NCBI RefSeq assembly: GCF_014529535.1
Contig: NW_023503787.1
Coordinates: 1 to 64,000 of the forward strand
DNA: 64,000 bases
Source of the DNA: Bradysia coprophila
Taxonomy: Eukaryota > Arthropoda > Insecta > Diptera > Sciaridae
Direction of reading: 5' to 3'
Of the stretch, positions 26,130 to 36,789 are shown in pieces. The position numbers and the translations under genes are program-made. Each line of letters opens with the position of its first letter. Position 1 is the stretch's first letter. The notes under the pieces were generated by a model, which saw nothing but the letters and a program-made list of their open reading frames with translations, ran no database searches and was not told the DNA's origin.

Positions 26130-27350
26130 AAAAAAAGTGTTTCTTCTGGTTGCACCACTTTCCCTCCAACATTCAGTCGCGTAATTTCAGCACACACTCG
26201 TTTAACATTTCCAATATTTTTTTTAAATTTAATTTATTTCCAACACATCTCTCGCGAATGAGTTGCAATGTCGACAAGTACAATATTGTAGTGCGTAGAG
26301 TTAGTGTGTTATTTAATCTTTGATTCTTCTTCTCTAATTTTCAATTTATATCACGTACAATGGACACAGTATATGTATTACATAAAAGTTGATATCATCG
26401 CGTCAATCAAAATTTTAATGAAATTTCAAAAAAAATCTTACCGATATTTCGATAGGTGATTAGGTGTAATAGAACGTTTTGTTTTCGGTTTTGTAGTTCT
26501 GAATGCACTAAATTCTGCATCTGCTAAATTTGTAGATTATGTTTTGAAAATTGTAGTCAATTCATGGTGTTTCAAGAAATTAATTCCGTATTAGACAGGC
26601 TCTTCTCAAGTGCTAAGTATTCTTAGAGTTATTCAGGAAGTTCTTCAGGTCTTCCTTTAAAAATATCGGTTGAAGCTTGCACAAGATGATTTTTTGAAAA
26701 AATTTGAGTTGACGATTCTCCAGACTCCATTTGTTATCAAAATGGTCCTAATGAATAGTTAGGGTAGGGTATGCACTCTTTTTTTTGAGCTCTTTACAGG
26801 AGTTTTAATACAAAACTATTTTCAATTCAAGTCTTTCCATAGCCCATTGTAAAGATTGGAGTCTAGACACCAAAAAAATGATTCGATAAAAAAGTATTCG
26901 AAAAATGAGTTGTGGAAAGCTCGAAAAAACTACAAAAATATCCACGGCCGAAAAACTTTTCGATCCGAAAAAAAAATATTGTCCAATGAAAAAGATTTGC
27001 CTGCGAAATAATAGACTATATTCACACACCACTTCCATTAGCACCATTTTAATGACAATTCGATTATTCGTAAAGTCAGCTGAACTACCAAAGTACCCTT
27101 AGTTCGGAAAACTCGAAAATATAAAAGAAAAACGTCTTGGGCTGAATAGGACTAGATGGTATTATATGACAATCACTCATTTATTATGCAAAACAGAGAT
27201 TGTGTTGTAACAGAATCACGACCTTTCGAAGTTACAGATACACGAAAAGACCATGTTCGTTATTAAGTTTAATACTTTAAAGGGAGACAGTGGGCATACG
27301 AGACAACGTAATTGAATCCAAGAAATTATACATCCTTTCGACAATAAAAA
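26130..27350. other. AT-rich intergenic DNA
   Basis: No gene or structured repeat recognised between the cuticle gene promoter and the 3' end of AGK. The reading frames at 26805-27102 are lysine/phenylalanine-rich shadows of A/T runs. Confidence 0.4.
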
Positions 27351-27388
27351 CAAAATTCTAATTTTATTAACCGTTAAGTTTCTCGAAT

Positions 27389-28918
27389 TTACAATGTGTA
27401 CATTTGAATAGCCCTTGGAATCACAGTAATTCTAACCGGTTTCACCTCATATGACTCGTTATCGATTGAGAAAAAAATTTCTTTTTCCTCCGTACTGACC
27501 ACTTCGGGAACAATTTCAACAGACCGAATATCTTCGTTCTTGCATTCAAAATCGTTGATTCCCAATCGACTCCAACTATTCTTAACAAAGTCAATGCTGG
27601 ACTCTTCATATTTTCCAATTTTTAACGACATTTTCGGCATTTCATCGGGTAGTCGGTTCACATTGGTGGTCAGCAGCAGTTCAGAAGGTTCGACATCGAT
27701 TTCGTGACTAGTTTTGCAGTTTTCGTTGGTAATCTTTGAATAGTCTGGTCCTGCAACTTGTCGATTGGATGAAAAACTGATTTTCGGTATAAACCTAGAC
27801 CACCAACGCCGATTGGATTCAACGACACGTTCTTCATGTTTCACAAAACAATTCTTGCAGCCCGAACATGGAGGCGATAACACTAATTTAGCCTTACATT
27901 TCCACTGTGCACCGTTGTCGAAAGCATTGAAAAGAAACGTTGCATAGTCTCGCAGTGACCCGAGGTACCAGTACTTATCACGTCTTGTCCAAATATCGCG
28001 ATAAGCACCCCAATGTAAGGAATCGATAGCGTAAACTGGCTTAACATTTGATGCATCCGTGTCACCCTCTGCTTGCAGAACTTCTATTTTCATCACATCT
28101 TTTGGTTCCGTTTTTCCGCGAACAATTGAAATTGAAGCATTTGCCATTCCTTCCACCTCCTTCAAATTTGATGATTTATTAAAATCGTACAGGTGCATGG
28201 CTAAAGAGTTGGTTCTTCCAACTGGTAGAACTCCAATAGGACAATTTTCGAGATACGGTCGCCGTAGAAGTCCTAAAGTGTAAGTTGTAATTTAGTTTTG
28301 TAGGACAGTGGAAGACTTACACTGAATGATCTACCGGTAATTGTCTCAGAAACTGTTCCGTCACCGCCAGCAACTAATATTGAATCTGGTAGAGATTCTA
28401 ACTCTTCAATGTATCTGCGTGCATGACCTTCTGAGTCAGTCTTGATTATTTCGATTGCAATTCCAGCCAGGTGTAGAATAGGCGCGCAATATTTTTCAAA
28501 CTGAAAAAGTGAGATAATTGTCACTAACGGAGCGGATAGTATAGGTTTAAGCGAATGGAATGTGAGTTCTATAAGAAATTGTCATGCTGGATGAATGGAT
28601 GAAAGACGTACCGAGTCTACAGCTGATTTCTTATCAGCAACTGGATTCAGAATAACCAAGACTGTCTTCTGTTTAGCTGTGACTGGCTCTCCAACATCTC
28701 CATAGGACACAGCCTCCTGACAGTACTTTCTCATCATTTGGTTGATTCTGAAGAATAAATTGTATGTGAACTTGTTTGTGAGAGCATGGGTAACGCCGTA
28801 ACACTTACTCATATTTTTCGTTGGAATACGAAACGCCGTAAGAGAATGCAACTGCAGCAAATGCTGACTTTTTCCAATTGTTTCTAATTGTGGTAAAGAT
28901 TTTAACAACTTTTGCCAT
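27389..28918 (-). CDS. Mulk: Acylglycerol kinase, mitochondrial (AGK/Mulk)
   Basis: Lipid kinase that phosphorylates monoacylglycerol and diacylglycerol at the inner mitochondrial membrane. In animals AGK is also a subunit of the TIM22 carrier translocase. Four phase-consistent exons (28918-28809, 28747-28612, 28500-28335, 28272-27389) give 431 residues, near the family's 420. The N-terminus MAKVVKIFTTIRNNWKKSAF, followed by AAVAFSYGV, suits a mitochondrial or membrane anchor. The DAG-kinase catalytic domain is complete: VLVILNPVADKKSA, the nucleotide-binding VAGGDGTVSETITG, and CPIGVLPVGRTNSLA. Later motifs DSLHWGAYRDIWTRRDKYWY and CSGCKNC are also AGK-like. A poly(A) signal (TTTATT on +) lies at 27363-27368. 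The start is 247 bp from the divergent Urm1 start. Confidence 0.95.
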
Positions 28919-29165
28919 TGTTAAAAATCTCTTTCGGTGGTAGATTTCAGACTCCGGTATCCACTGACATTTCACAGACAGCTGATAACTGATGTCACCG
29001 CTGAAGTTTGTTGTTCAATTTCGCTGCGTTGTTCTGTCATTTTCTTTGCGTTTCGTAGCTGAACATCAAAACAACAACATAAAAACGTGTGCTTGGGGTT
29101 TTGAACAGTGGAAATTTGGACTCGAAAATATATTAGATTCATATGAATATGAGAGACGCTTCAAA
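28919..29165. promoter_or_regulatory. Shared divergent promoter, AGK/Urm1
   Basis: Only 247 bp separate the two outward-facing start codons, so both promoters and 5' UTRs must lie here. No TATA box is evident, as expected for housekeeping genes. Inferred from spacing only. Confidence 0.6.
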
Positions 29166-29822
29166 ATGACCGACAAAAAATTGGACATAACATTGGAATT
29201 TGGGTATGTTGATCAAGTGTACAGTGTAGTCAGAAAATTTGATGGTAAATAAACCGGTTGCCTTTCAGTGGTGGTGCAGAATTTTTGTTCAATAAAATCA
29301 AGAAGCATGAGGTTTCATTGGATGGGAAGAAAGTTCGTAAGTAGTTTCGACTCAGGAAAATACAAAATTACAAAACAACTTTGAACTAAATTTGAACTAA
29401 AACAGAAAATCGACCTCCTCCATCTGTGTCACAATGTACAAACTGAAAAAATTTGTCTTTTCCTTTACCTTTCAGAGACTATCCGTGATCTCCTCACGTG
29501 GATGAAAGAAAACATTTTGACTGAACGTCCGGAATTATTCATTCAAGACGGATCAGTGTGAGTTTTTGAAATTACGTTTATCCTGTGTAATCACCGCTAA
29601 TTATTGAATTGAACATTTATACAGACGGCCAGGTATTTTGGTACTGATAAACGATGCTGACTGGGAATTAATGGTAAGTATTGAACACAAATACTTTAGA
29701 CATTCGACTCACGGTTTCGGTGAAAATTAATTTCAATGATTCATTCAATGTAGGGCGAACTAGAGTACGAAATCCAACCGAAAGACAATATTCTTTTCAT
29801 ATCAACACTTCATGGTGGTTGA
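29166..29822 (+). CDS. Urm1: Ubiquitin-related modifier 1
   Basis: Sulfur-carrier, ubiquitin-like protein. Its thiocarboxylated C-terminus supplies sulfur for wobble-uridine thiolation of tRNA and can be conjugated to proteins (urmylation). Five exons (29166-29203, 29269-29336, 29476-29557, 29625-29673, 29754-29822) join in phase to give 101 residues, exactly the usual Urm1 length. Recognisable stretches are LEFGGGAEFLFN, LLTWMKENILTERPELF, RPGILVLINDADWEL and the closing NILFISTLHGG. The essential terminal Gly-Gly is directly followed by TGA. The poly(A) signal is at 29860-29865. Introns are 64-139 nt. It is divergent from AGK. Confidence 0.97.
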
Positions 29823-29869
29823 GAGGGTGGTATTAAAAACGAGCAACGAATTGAACAAAAATAAAATCA

Positions 29870-31985
29870 TTTCAATCGCCGCTCGAGTATAGTACATATA
29901 TTGTACGTTTAAAGTTGAGAAGTGATAGAAATAAACAACAGCAGAAACAACAAAAAGCAACAAACAAAAAAAAATGTTTTTTTTTTCAGTAAAAGAAAAA
30001 CGTTTCCACTTCACCACAACACATAGCTTTTGATGTTGATTTATTGAGTTTGAAATAGTTCAAATACAATACATCTCCTTTACCACTTTATGTACGAGAG
30101 AACCGAGTATTATTACAGAAGAGGGGTGCTGTTATGTGCAGATTGGTATGTCCATATCCAAACCATCGTTATAATATAACAACTTGGATAGTTCGACACA
30201 AAGTCGATATTCGAATGGAGAAAATGAACTCTTTCCGATAACAAATTGTTCAATTAAATATCCAGCGCAAGATCTACGTTCGTTTTAATAAAAATAAAAT
30301 CAAGAAAATAAGAAGAAAAAAAAAGGTTGAGAAAAATCTATAAACTAGCGATATACTGAACCATGAACTGAAACCCGGCATATATACATTGCGGTGAAGT
30401 TTTCTTTTGCAGAACACATTTATTTCGAGATTTTAAATGAAACGTAACTAGCGAGGTATATATACACTGTACGCCGGTACATATTAAATTAATGAAAATA
30501 GGTTGAATGACTGTTGACTGAATGCGAATTTTCAGGAACGACAAGTAATTTTAATATTACTTTTATGGTAGCTACAGGATAGTCTGATCGTGTTGTGATT
30601 GAAAGTAATCCTATTTTATTGGGTCCAACCTTTCCTCTAATGCATTAATAGCTAGATCATGTTTAATCAGTGTTTGGCGCTTTGCGCGTAGTCCTCAACT
30701 TACAGTCGATGATTAAATTAGGCTAATCAATTCAATACGGTTTCTTAATCCTAAGATACCATCTGTAGTATGCACACTCCAACCATTCGCCTCCCAATTA
30801 CATTTAAGGGGTTTGCAATATACTATACTATAAAAGAGAGATAAAAAAAATTGTTTAAATTGAACTCCCTCTCTCGACGGCAAAAATTAAGTCAGAAATT
30901 CAACACAAATTAAATGAAATTAATCAGTTTTATTTTACATTAAACCAAAGTGCATTTTGGATATGACTGCCGGTGCTTTATAAAAGGACACACAAGTTCG
31001 TATTGCACAATAATTTTAAAATATCATACAACATTTCTAGAGCTGTAGTTTATATGATTCGTTCATGTACAATTTTATGGGAATGAATTTCCCACTGGAT
31101 TTGTTAGATAATTAATGGTGGAATCGTTATAAAGTTCTGTTTTTGGTGACTATATATGTGTGTGGATATGATATGGTTTTTGGTGTTATACTATTGTGGA
31201 AAGAGTGGCTGTTACTGTAAATCGGCGTTGCACTCTCGGTGGATATAAATACACTTTATGCTCAAACACATGAGTGTGGGCGAACGAGAAGTTCGTATAT
31301 AGTTTCAACAAATTTATTATTTTGATGAAAATTTACAAAATTTATTCCAATGTTGGTATCCTATAACCAAAGATACCAGATACACATAGGACTAAATTTG
31401 TATGATTTCAATTTCATTATAATAAATTTTTCATTTTCAGTTAGTCGTTTTCCATTTCGATATTTCATTACAATGTATGATTATTTCTGTATATTCAAAA
31501 TCATTTAGCTTCGCGTTTCTATTTTCTGACCAATTTTTTTTCTCCCTATGCGTTGCGGTTATATACATCGATATAAGCAGCGTTTCTGATGGCATCTCCA
31601 TTTTCACCTCAATATGTCCATCCGTCTTCATACATTTTTCAAGCGTTTGTGCATGAATTTTGTTTGCGTTAAATTTCATTTTCTTACGATTTACTAGACC
31701 CAATTTTACCCGAGAAATGTATAATATGAATGAACAAATACAGCACACACTGCATCATGAGTGAGATATGATGAAAACATTATAACCTGAACAATCATGT
31801 GGCCTTGTTTATTCAAGGGACGTAATTCTGATCTCAATTTTTTTTTTTAGGCAAATAATGCAAATTGGTTAATGATATCATAATATGAATTCAGTTTATT
31901 TATTAGAACCAGGGCTGATTGCATTAATTAGAACATTAATTCTGAAAAAAATTTCGTAACTTTTTAGAATTGAAATTCCGATAAA
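29870..31985. other. AT-rich intergenic DNA
   Basis: No gene or clear repeat seen. The open frames at 30338-30544 and 31437-31748 lack recognisable domains. Confidence 0.4.
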
Positions 31986-31992
31986 TAGGCCG

Positions 31993-32079
31993 TGATCAGC
32001 AAGACTGTAAACTTTGGGGAGGTATCTAATAAAATGGCGGTCTGTGTAACCTCCCCAAAGTTTACAGCCTTGGTGATCA
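31993..32079. mobile_element. Short palindromic MITE-like element
   Basis: Inverted arms: TGATCAGCAAGACTGTAAAC followed by TTTGGGGAGGT on the left, and ACCTCCCCAAAGTTTACAG then CCTTGGTGATCA on the right. They surround a 25-bp loop. No coding capacity. It lies about 30 bp left of the larger element at 32106. Confidence 0.65.
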
Positions 32080-32105
32080 GAACAATTAGGGTAACATGCC
32101 AATTA

Positions 32106-32685
32106 GGGTGGTCGATTTTTGAATATTTTCCATCCGAGCTTCTGGACCTAGCTGATGCGACTCAGCGAAGTCTAAAGAAAAAAAATATATGTATGTCGAA
32201 AATGGCTAATTTTTAGTCACTCTCATGGCGATCACTCGACCGCATTTAAAACTTTTCTCAAAATCTTTTTGCATCTGGGTTCCCTATCAGCGTAGCCTTA
32301 AAATAAGCTATTGTGCGAAAAAATTTAAACTCATTTTGTGGAAAAATCTGCAATAGAAATCTCTCTCAAATAAAAATATCGGAAAACTGGGAAACTTTTT
32401 TACCCGGAAAAAGTTTTTTCGTCACAAAAAGGATGTGTCTTTTGGGTTTGTTTATTAGAGTAGACCCTGTATTTTATACTAAGACCGTTTTATCAACAAT
32501 TCTCTTTTTGGCTTAGACAAGAAAGCCTTTACAGCCTCGAAAAAATAAAAATCATCTTGGGCAAAGCATAGAACATTTTCGAAAATATCTTTGTTGGTCT
32601 TAAAATTTTCTTTAGACTTCGCTGAGTCGGATCAGCTAGGTCCAGAAGCTCGGATGGAAAATATTCAAAAATCGACCGACCCTTA
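32106..32685. mobile_element. Non-autonomous DNA transposon with about 73-bp inverted ends
   Basis: The left end, TAGGGTGGTCGATTTTTGAA through TTTTCCATCCGAGCTTC to GCGAAGTCTAAAG (to 32178), is matched in inverse at 32610-32685 (CTTTAGACTTCGC ... AAAATCGACCGACCCT). The interior is about 430 bp, AT-rich, with no recognisable transposase. The flanks TGCCAAT and TGTCAAT may be a target duplication with one mismatch. The TAGGG start fits the hAT consensus. Confidence 0.72.
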
Positions 32686-32689
32686 TGTC

Positions 32690-33385
32690 AATGTACTTCG
32701 ATAGACAGACATAATCATAGTCTTTTTAAACATAGACCTTTTTGAAGGATTAAATCATTTCAGATCGCTTTATAACGTTCAGTTGCAAGTTGAAACTTTA
32801 TGAAGTTGAAATATGTAATTGCACATTTCGTTATGTCTCATCTTTAATCTTTAATTTTCTATATCGTCAACAGGTCAAAGTGAAGCAAAGTGAATGTTTT
32901 CAGGTAGGGTCTTCCGATAAAATGATGTTAAGCTTGTTATAACTGACATCAGTTTAAGAATTTTGATTGAACAAGAAACAAGTTTTAAGAGCACAGGTAC
33001 TTATATGGTGTCTGTATTGTTTAAATAATAATGGGACAAACGAATTACTTATTAAACATAGGATTGTAGTTAGGCATAGAGTATGTAAATGTTTCACTTA
33101 GACACTGATCAAATATTGGGTAACAATTACGGAAACTCTAGAAATACTAAATGCATGCCCACGATTGAGACACAAGGCTGTGCAATCAAAGTCCGAATAT
33201 ACAAATTTGAATAAGGCTTCATCAAATTGACTATAAAGCCGTCTGTTGATTACTTTTACAGTTCAGTAACCGGCGAAATAATTTACATCAAATCAACGTC
33301 ACAAGTTAGTAGAAAAAAAACATTTTTCCATTTCCTCAACATCTGGATTGTATGGTTCATTAAAAAAGCTATATCATCATATTCC
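32690..33385. other. Intergenic DNA upstream of the BTB gene
   Basis: Nothing recognisable besides the likely promoter and 5' UTR of the BTB gene. The frame of that gene is open upstream to 33227, but the extra 55 residues are hydrophobic and unlike BTB proteins. Confidence 0.4.
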
Positions 33386-33391
33386 TGTATA

Positions 33392-34651
33392 ATGGCGTCA
33401 CAACACCCAACTAATTGGGGTACAAATTACCGCAGTATTTATGAGCGCAATCAAATTTTACTAAATAACCAGGAATTGTCAGATGTAAAATTTCAATTCG
33501 AAGATAACACTGTGCTGTTAGCCCATAAATTTATCCTGGCCAGCAGAAGTCCTGTGTTCGAGAAAATGTTTATTTATTGTCCTACCGATGAAAATTTCAT
33601 TCAAATGGAGTGTGTAACAGCAAATATTTTCTTTAAATTCTTGCAATATCTCTACACAGACGATATTTCATGGTTACGAGTGTATAATGTTGGTCCAGTT
33701 ATGGCTATAGCACACAAATATGGAGTTAATCATTTAGAGGAATTGTGTTATGACTATATGTCCGGAAGATTGAACATCGAAAATGCATGCACATTCTTAC
33801 AGCATTGTTACCCCTTTCGCAACAAATTCACAGAAAAGCTGTTCTCCTTTATTGATGCGAAATGTGAAGATATAATATTGCAGCAAAGTTTTTCCGACCT
33901 GTGTATCGATGCACTTTTATGTATTGCTAAACGTGATACGTTGGTTGTGCGAGAACATCACCTTTTCAAACAATTAATTGACTGTACTTATCTGGCTTGC
34001 AAGAATACCAAACCAAATCCGAATGCAAAAATTGTTTTCGATCAAATACGCTTTCCTACTATGAACGTATGCGAATTCAATGAATGTCTACGAATCGCTC
34101 CAAACTTTTTCACTGACGAAGAAAAACTTTGTATTGTCAATTGTATACGTGGATCGGATCGGACCCAACGGAGGAGTGTATATAATTTGGCATATCCGAG
34201 TATCAAGCGAGAATGGAAGTTAGTCAAAGAGTATCTGTTCGAGCCACAAGGCTACGATTGCACACCAGGAAACAAAAATTTTGCTATGCGTTTCCAAGTA
34301 ACAAAATCGATAGAACTGAAAGAAATTGAATGCTTTGCAAATGATAACTGTTCGTACTTTGTCGAATTGGTTGATGGACGCCAGCGATCAATATTTTCCA
34401 GATTCGTTCCGTTTTCGGACTCATACGTGGTAACGACTTCAATGAAATTAGAACCGTTAACCACTTACACTTGGAAAACTTGTATGTACTGTACGAGTAC
34501 TATACGATTTGCTGTGTCGCAAGGCAACAATAAAATTCAAGCTTCGAATACGTTTTCGTTTGTGGGAAAGGGTAGGAGTGCACTGAAAAAAATTAAATTT
34601 GTTCAAAAGTATTTTATTTGTCTTTCAATCAGTCGATTTATAGTAAATTAA
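33392..34651 (+). CDS. Intronless BTB/POZ-BACK protein (BTBD3/6-like)
   Basis: Probable adaptor for a Cullin-3 ubiquitin ligase. A single exon encodes 419 residues from the ATG at 33392 (MASQHPTNWG). The BTB domain follows at about residues 10-125 (LSDVKFQFEDNTVLLAHKFI, ILASRSPVFEKMF, FLQYLYTDDI, AHKYGVNHLEELCYDYM). A BACK-like segment runs to about residue 230 (LNIENACTFLQHCYPF, FSDLCIDALLCIAKRD). The C-terminal part (Y...FAMRFQVTKSIELKEIECF) resembles the PHR domain of BTBD3/BTBD6 but is weak. The upstream in-frame Met at 33227 adds a non-BTB, hydrophobic extension, so I prefer 33392. BTBD3/6 genes normally have introns, so a single exon suggests a retrocopy or a lineage-expanded member. 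The last 20 residues are lysine-rich and could be intron read-through if a donor exists near 34570. Confidence 0.82.
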   Translation: MASQHPTNWGTNYRSIYERNQILLNNQELSDVKFQFEDNTVLLAHKFILASRSPVFEKMFIYCPTDENFIQMECVTANIFFKFLQYLYTDDISWLRVYNVGPVMAIAHKYGVNHLEELCYDYMSGRLNIENACTFLQHCYPFRNKFTEKLFSFIDAKCEDIILQQSFSDLCIDALLCIAKRDTLVVREHHLFKQLIDCTYLACKNTKPNPNAKIVFDQIRFPTMNVCEFNECLRIAPNFFTDEEKLCIVNCIRGSDRTQRRSVYNLAYPSIKREWKLVKEYLFEPQGYDCTPGNKNFAMRFQVTKSIELKEIECFANDNCSYFVELVDGRQRSIFSRFVPFSDSYVVTTSMKLEPLTTYTWKTCMYCTSTIRFAVSQGNNKIQASNTFSFVGKGRSALKKIKFVQKYFICLSISRFIVN

Positions 34652-34806
34652 GGAATGGAAAAATGTCTGCACAAAGACGAAACCAATGTGTTTGTTACAA
34701 TATTCGAAAACATTTAAAATAATGAAAAAAAAGTATTCAAAACTATTCTAATACATGGGAATAGGAACTTGTGAATTGTGTACTTAGATCATACACGAAC
34801 TTAATC

Positions 34807-36785
34807 TCAGTTTAACTTGGTGTCCCAGGCACCAAAATTTTGTGCTTTAAGAGCGTCGTAAAACATTTTCTTCACCTCATTATATTTCTCAATCCCTTCG
34901 GCCGACCAATGGGTTAGCTTTTCATCGATGTCATGGAACATATACCTGAATGCACTCCGTGACACTTGTGACGCCTTGCCGTTCTTCTTCAACCCAGTAT
35001 TCAGATCGATTATCTCTGCGCCTCGTCCCATGCTCCAACAAACGCCATAATCTTCACACGAAGCAAAATTCGAAATTTCCATCACGAATGTGGATTCGAA
35101 TTTTGGTGTGTTCAGTCGATATCCATCGGTTGAATTTAGATTTGCTACCGGCGATTTTTCCAACCGTCCGAACATAGCTCGATGTAAGTGGAATGGCACA
35201 TAACTGCTGCCCAGGACGATCGATTCTAAGTAAATCGGTTTGATGTATTTGGATAGAGCTGCACCCTATAACATCAACATCATTATCGAATCAGATTTTA
35301 AATGAGGTCAGTATTTACTAGTTTACCTGTAAGCCAAGTATGTTCCATCGGGCCATTTTGTCTGAGCATGACATCGATTTTATCCGTTGAGCGTTCTGGA
35401 AATAAAGTTCTTATTTTCGTTTACAGTTCGGTCATTGAAAAGAATTTACGGTCTCGGAAAGGTTATCCGTCCCACCAATTTTTTTCGTCCGCAGTGTTCC
35501 CTGTCTAGCCCTACATGGAAAATGGTAATATGAAATCGATTAATTTAAAATGGGATTGAATGAGATCACCAACATTTTTTTCAGCTGAGCACATCCCTTT
35601 AAGCTGAACACTCTAGCATCACCACAAGGTATCGTGTTCACATACAAATGAAATTTCACTTCTGCTTTCAATTGAATCTCTTTCCCACTCATAACAAATA
35701 TCGATGGTTTCACTGAAAGCATAGGGATGGGAAGCAAGATATTGAATAGAAAATAGATTGTGTTTCAGAGATCGAACTTACTTTCTAACATCGATAGGAG
35801 TTCTCGGTATAAGAAACAAACGAAGCTTCGTCTAACCAACACCTCTGCGTGCATGTCATGCAAAACTCTGCCATTTTTGTCTTTAAGTTTATCTGCAAAG
35901 CATTTCGTTCCAGTACCAACAGCGACCACCGTAGCATCATTAACCGACATTCCATTAGTCATTACGATTCCAGAAAGCACTTTGTGGGCTTTGTATTGAA
36001 CATTGTTTCTCATAAGTTCATTGAACTTGCTTTTTACAAGTCTATTTAAGATGAGAAAAAATTGCTAGTCATTTCAAATTCCACGTAAAATCATCGGTTA
36101 TAACAAACATTTCAATTGAATCGGCAAAAGGTTGTTCCAGCCGAAATGGTAATAATTGGGGCGGCCAAGATATTTGTTGAAGTTTGAAGCCAGCAAGACT
36201 TTTAAGAGCTGTTTCAGCAGCACTTTCTTTTGTTATTTCAACTGAACTACCCCATTGGTAGTAAGTTACACCTCGAATTGAAATGTGGTACTTGATTCGA
36301 TTGTCGATTTTTTCCCATCCATCAGCAGTTATCTCTGACTCAAACAATAAATCCAATGCCTTCCTCATGGGGTTGGCATAATCGCTGGACTTTTTCATAG
36401 CGTATTGAATGCTCGGTTCAGATAATCTTTGCCTTTTAGCTGCATTCGGAACGAAGTTTATGTCATCGTCATCGTAATATTCGAGTGCTCGTTTATTGTT
36501 CGAGCCTTGATCATTTTCATCGAAAGATGTATAGTAGTTTTCGCCAAGAAATTGAAATTGGTCGAAACTAACGTTGTGATAATTTTCATTCGTATCAGAA
36601 AGCTGATAATTTGGAATCATTTGTGGCTGACCGTTCCATTGAAGTGGATTTTCATGAAAGGTATCGCCATTTCCTTGGTAATATCCTGGAGTATTATTAT
36701 ATGGATCAAAATACGGATTCTGAGCAGGATCCATATTATAATTAGTTGACTGAAATAATCCTTGTACTCTTTGTAGGAAGTTCAT
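34807..36785 (-). CDS. ADAR-like adenosine deaminase with one dsRBD
   Basis: RNA adenosine-to-inosine deaminase family. The best exon model is 36785-36109, 36041-35782, 35712-about 35574, 35510-35450, 35395-35327 and 35265-34807, giving about 554 residues. Residues 1-130 are Asn/Tyr/Asp-rich with a basic patch (AAKRQR). One divergent dsRBD lies at about 136-200, and its usual KKxAK helix reads TKESAAETAL. The deaminase domain keeps the zinc and catalytic set: HAE (H290, E292) in HDMHAEVLVRR, PCGDA (C342) and SCSDK (C389), followed by WSMGRGAEIIDLNTG and a C-terminal GAW. ADAR2-type enzymes have two dsRBDs and a longer tail after GAW. Junction uncertainty: the exon 1 donor may be GTTTGT or GTGGAA, and the exon 3 donor may be GTTGGT (phase-consistent with the ARQGTLRTK exon) or GTGATC. 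It converges with the BTB gene at 156 bp. It could be a diverged ADAR or an extra paralogue. Confidence 0.88.
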
Positions 36786-36789
36786 CTTG

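Noticed and set aside
33227-33391. N-terminal extension of the BTB protein by 55 residues
   Set aside because: Hydrophobic sequence unlike BTB proteins; the Met at 33392 directly precedes the conserved region.
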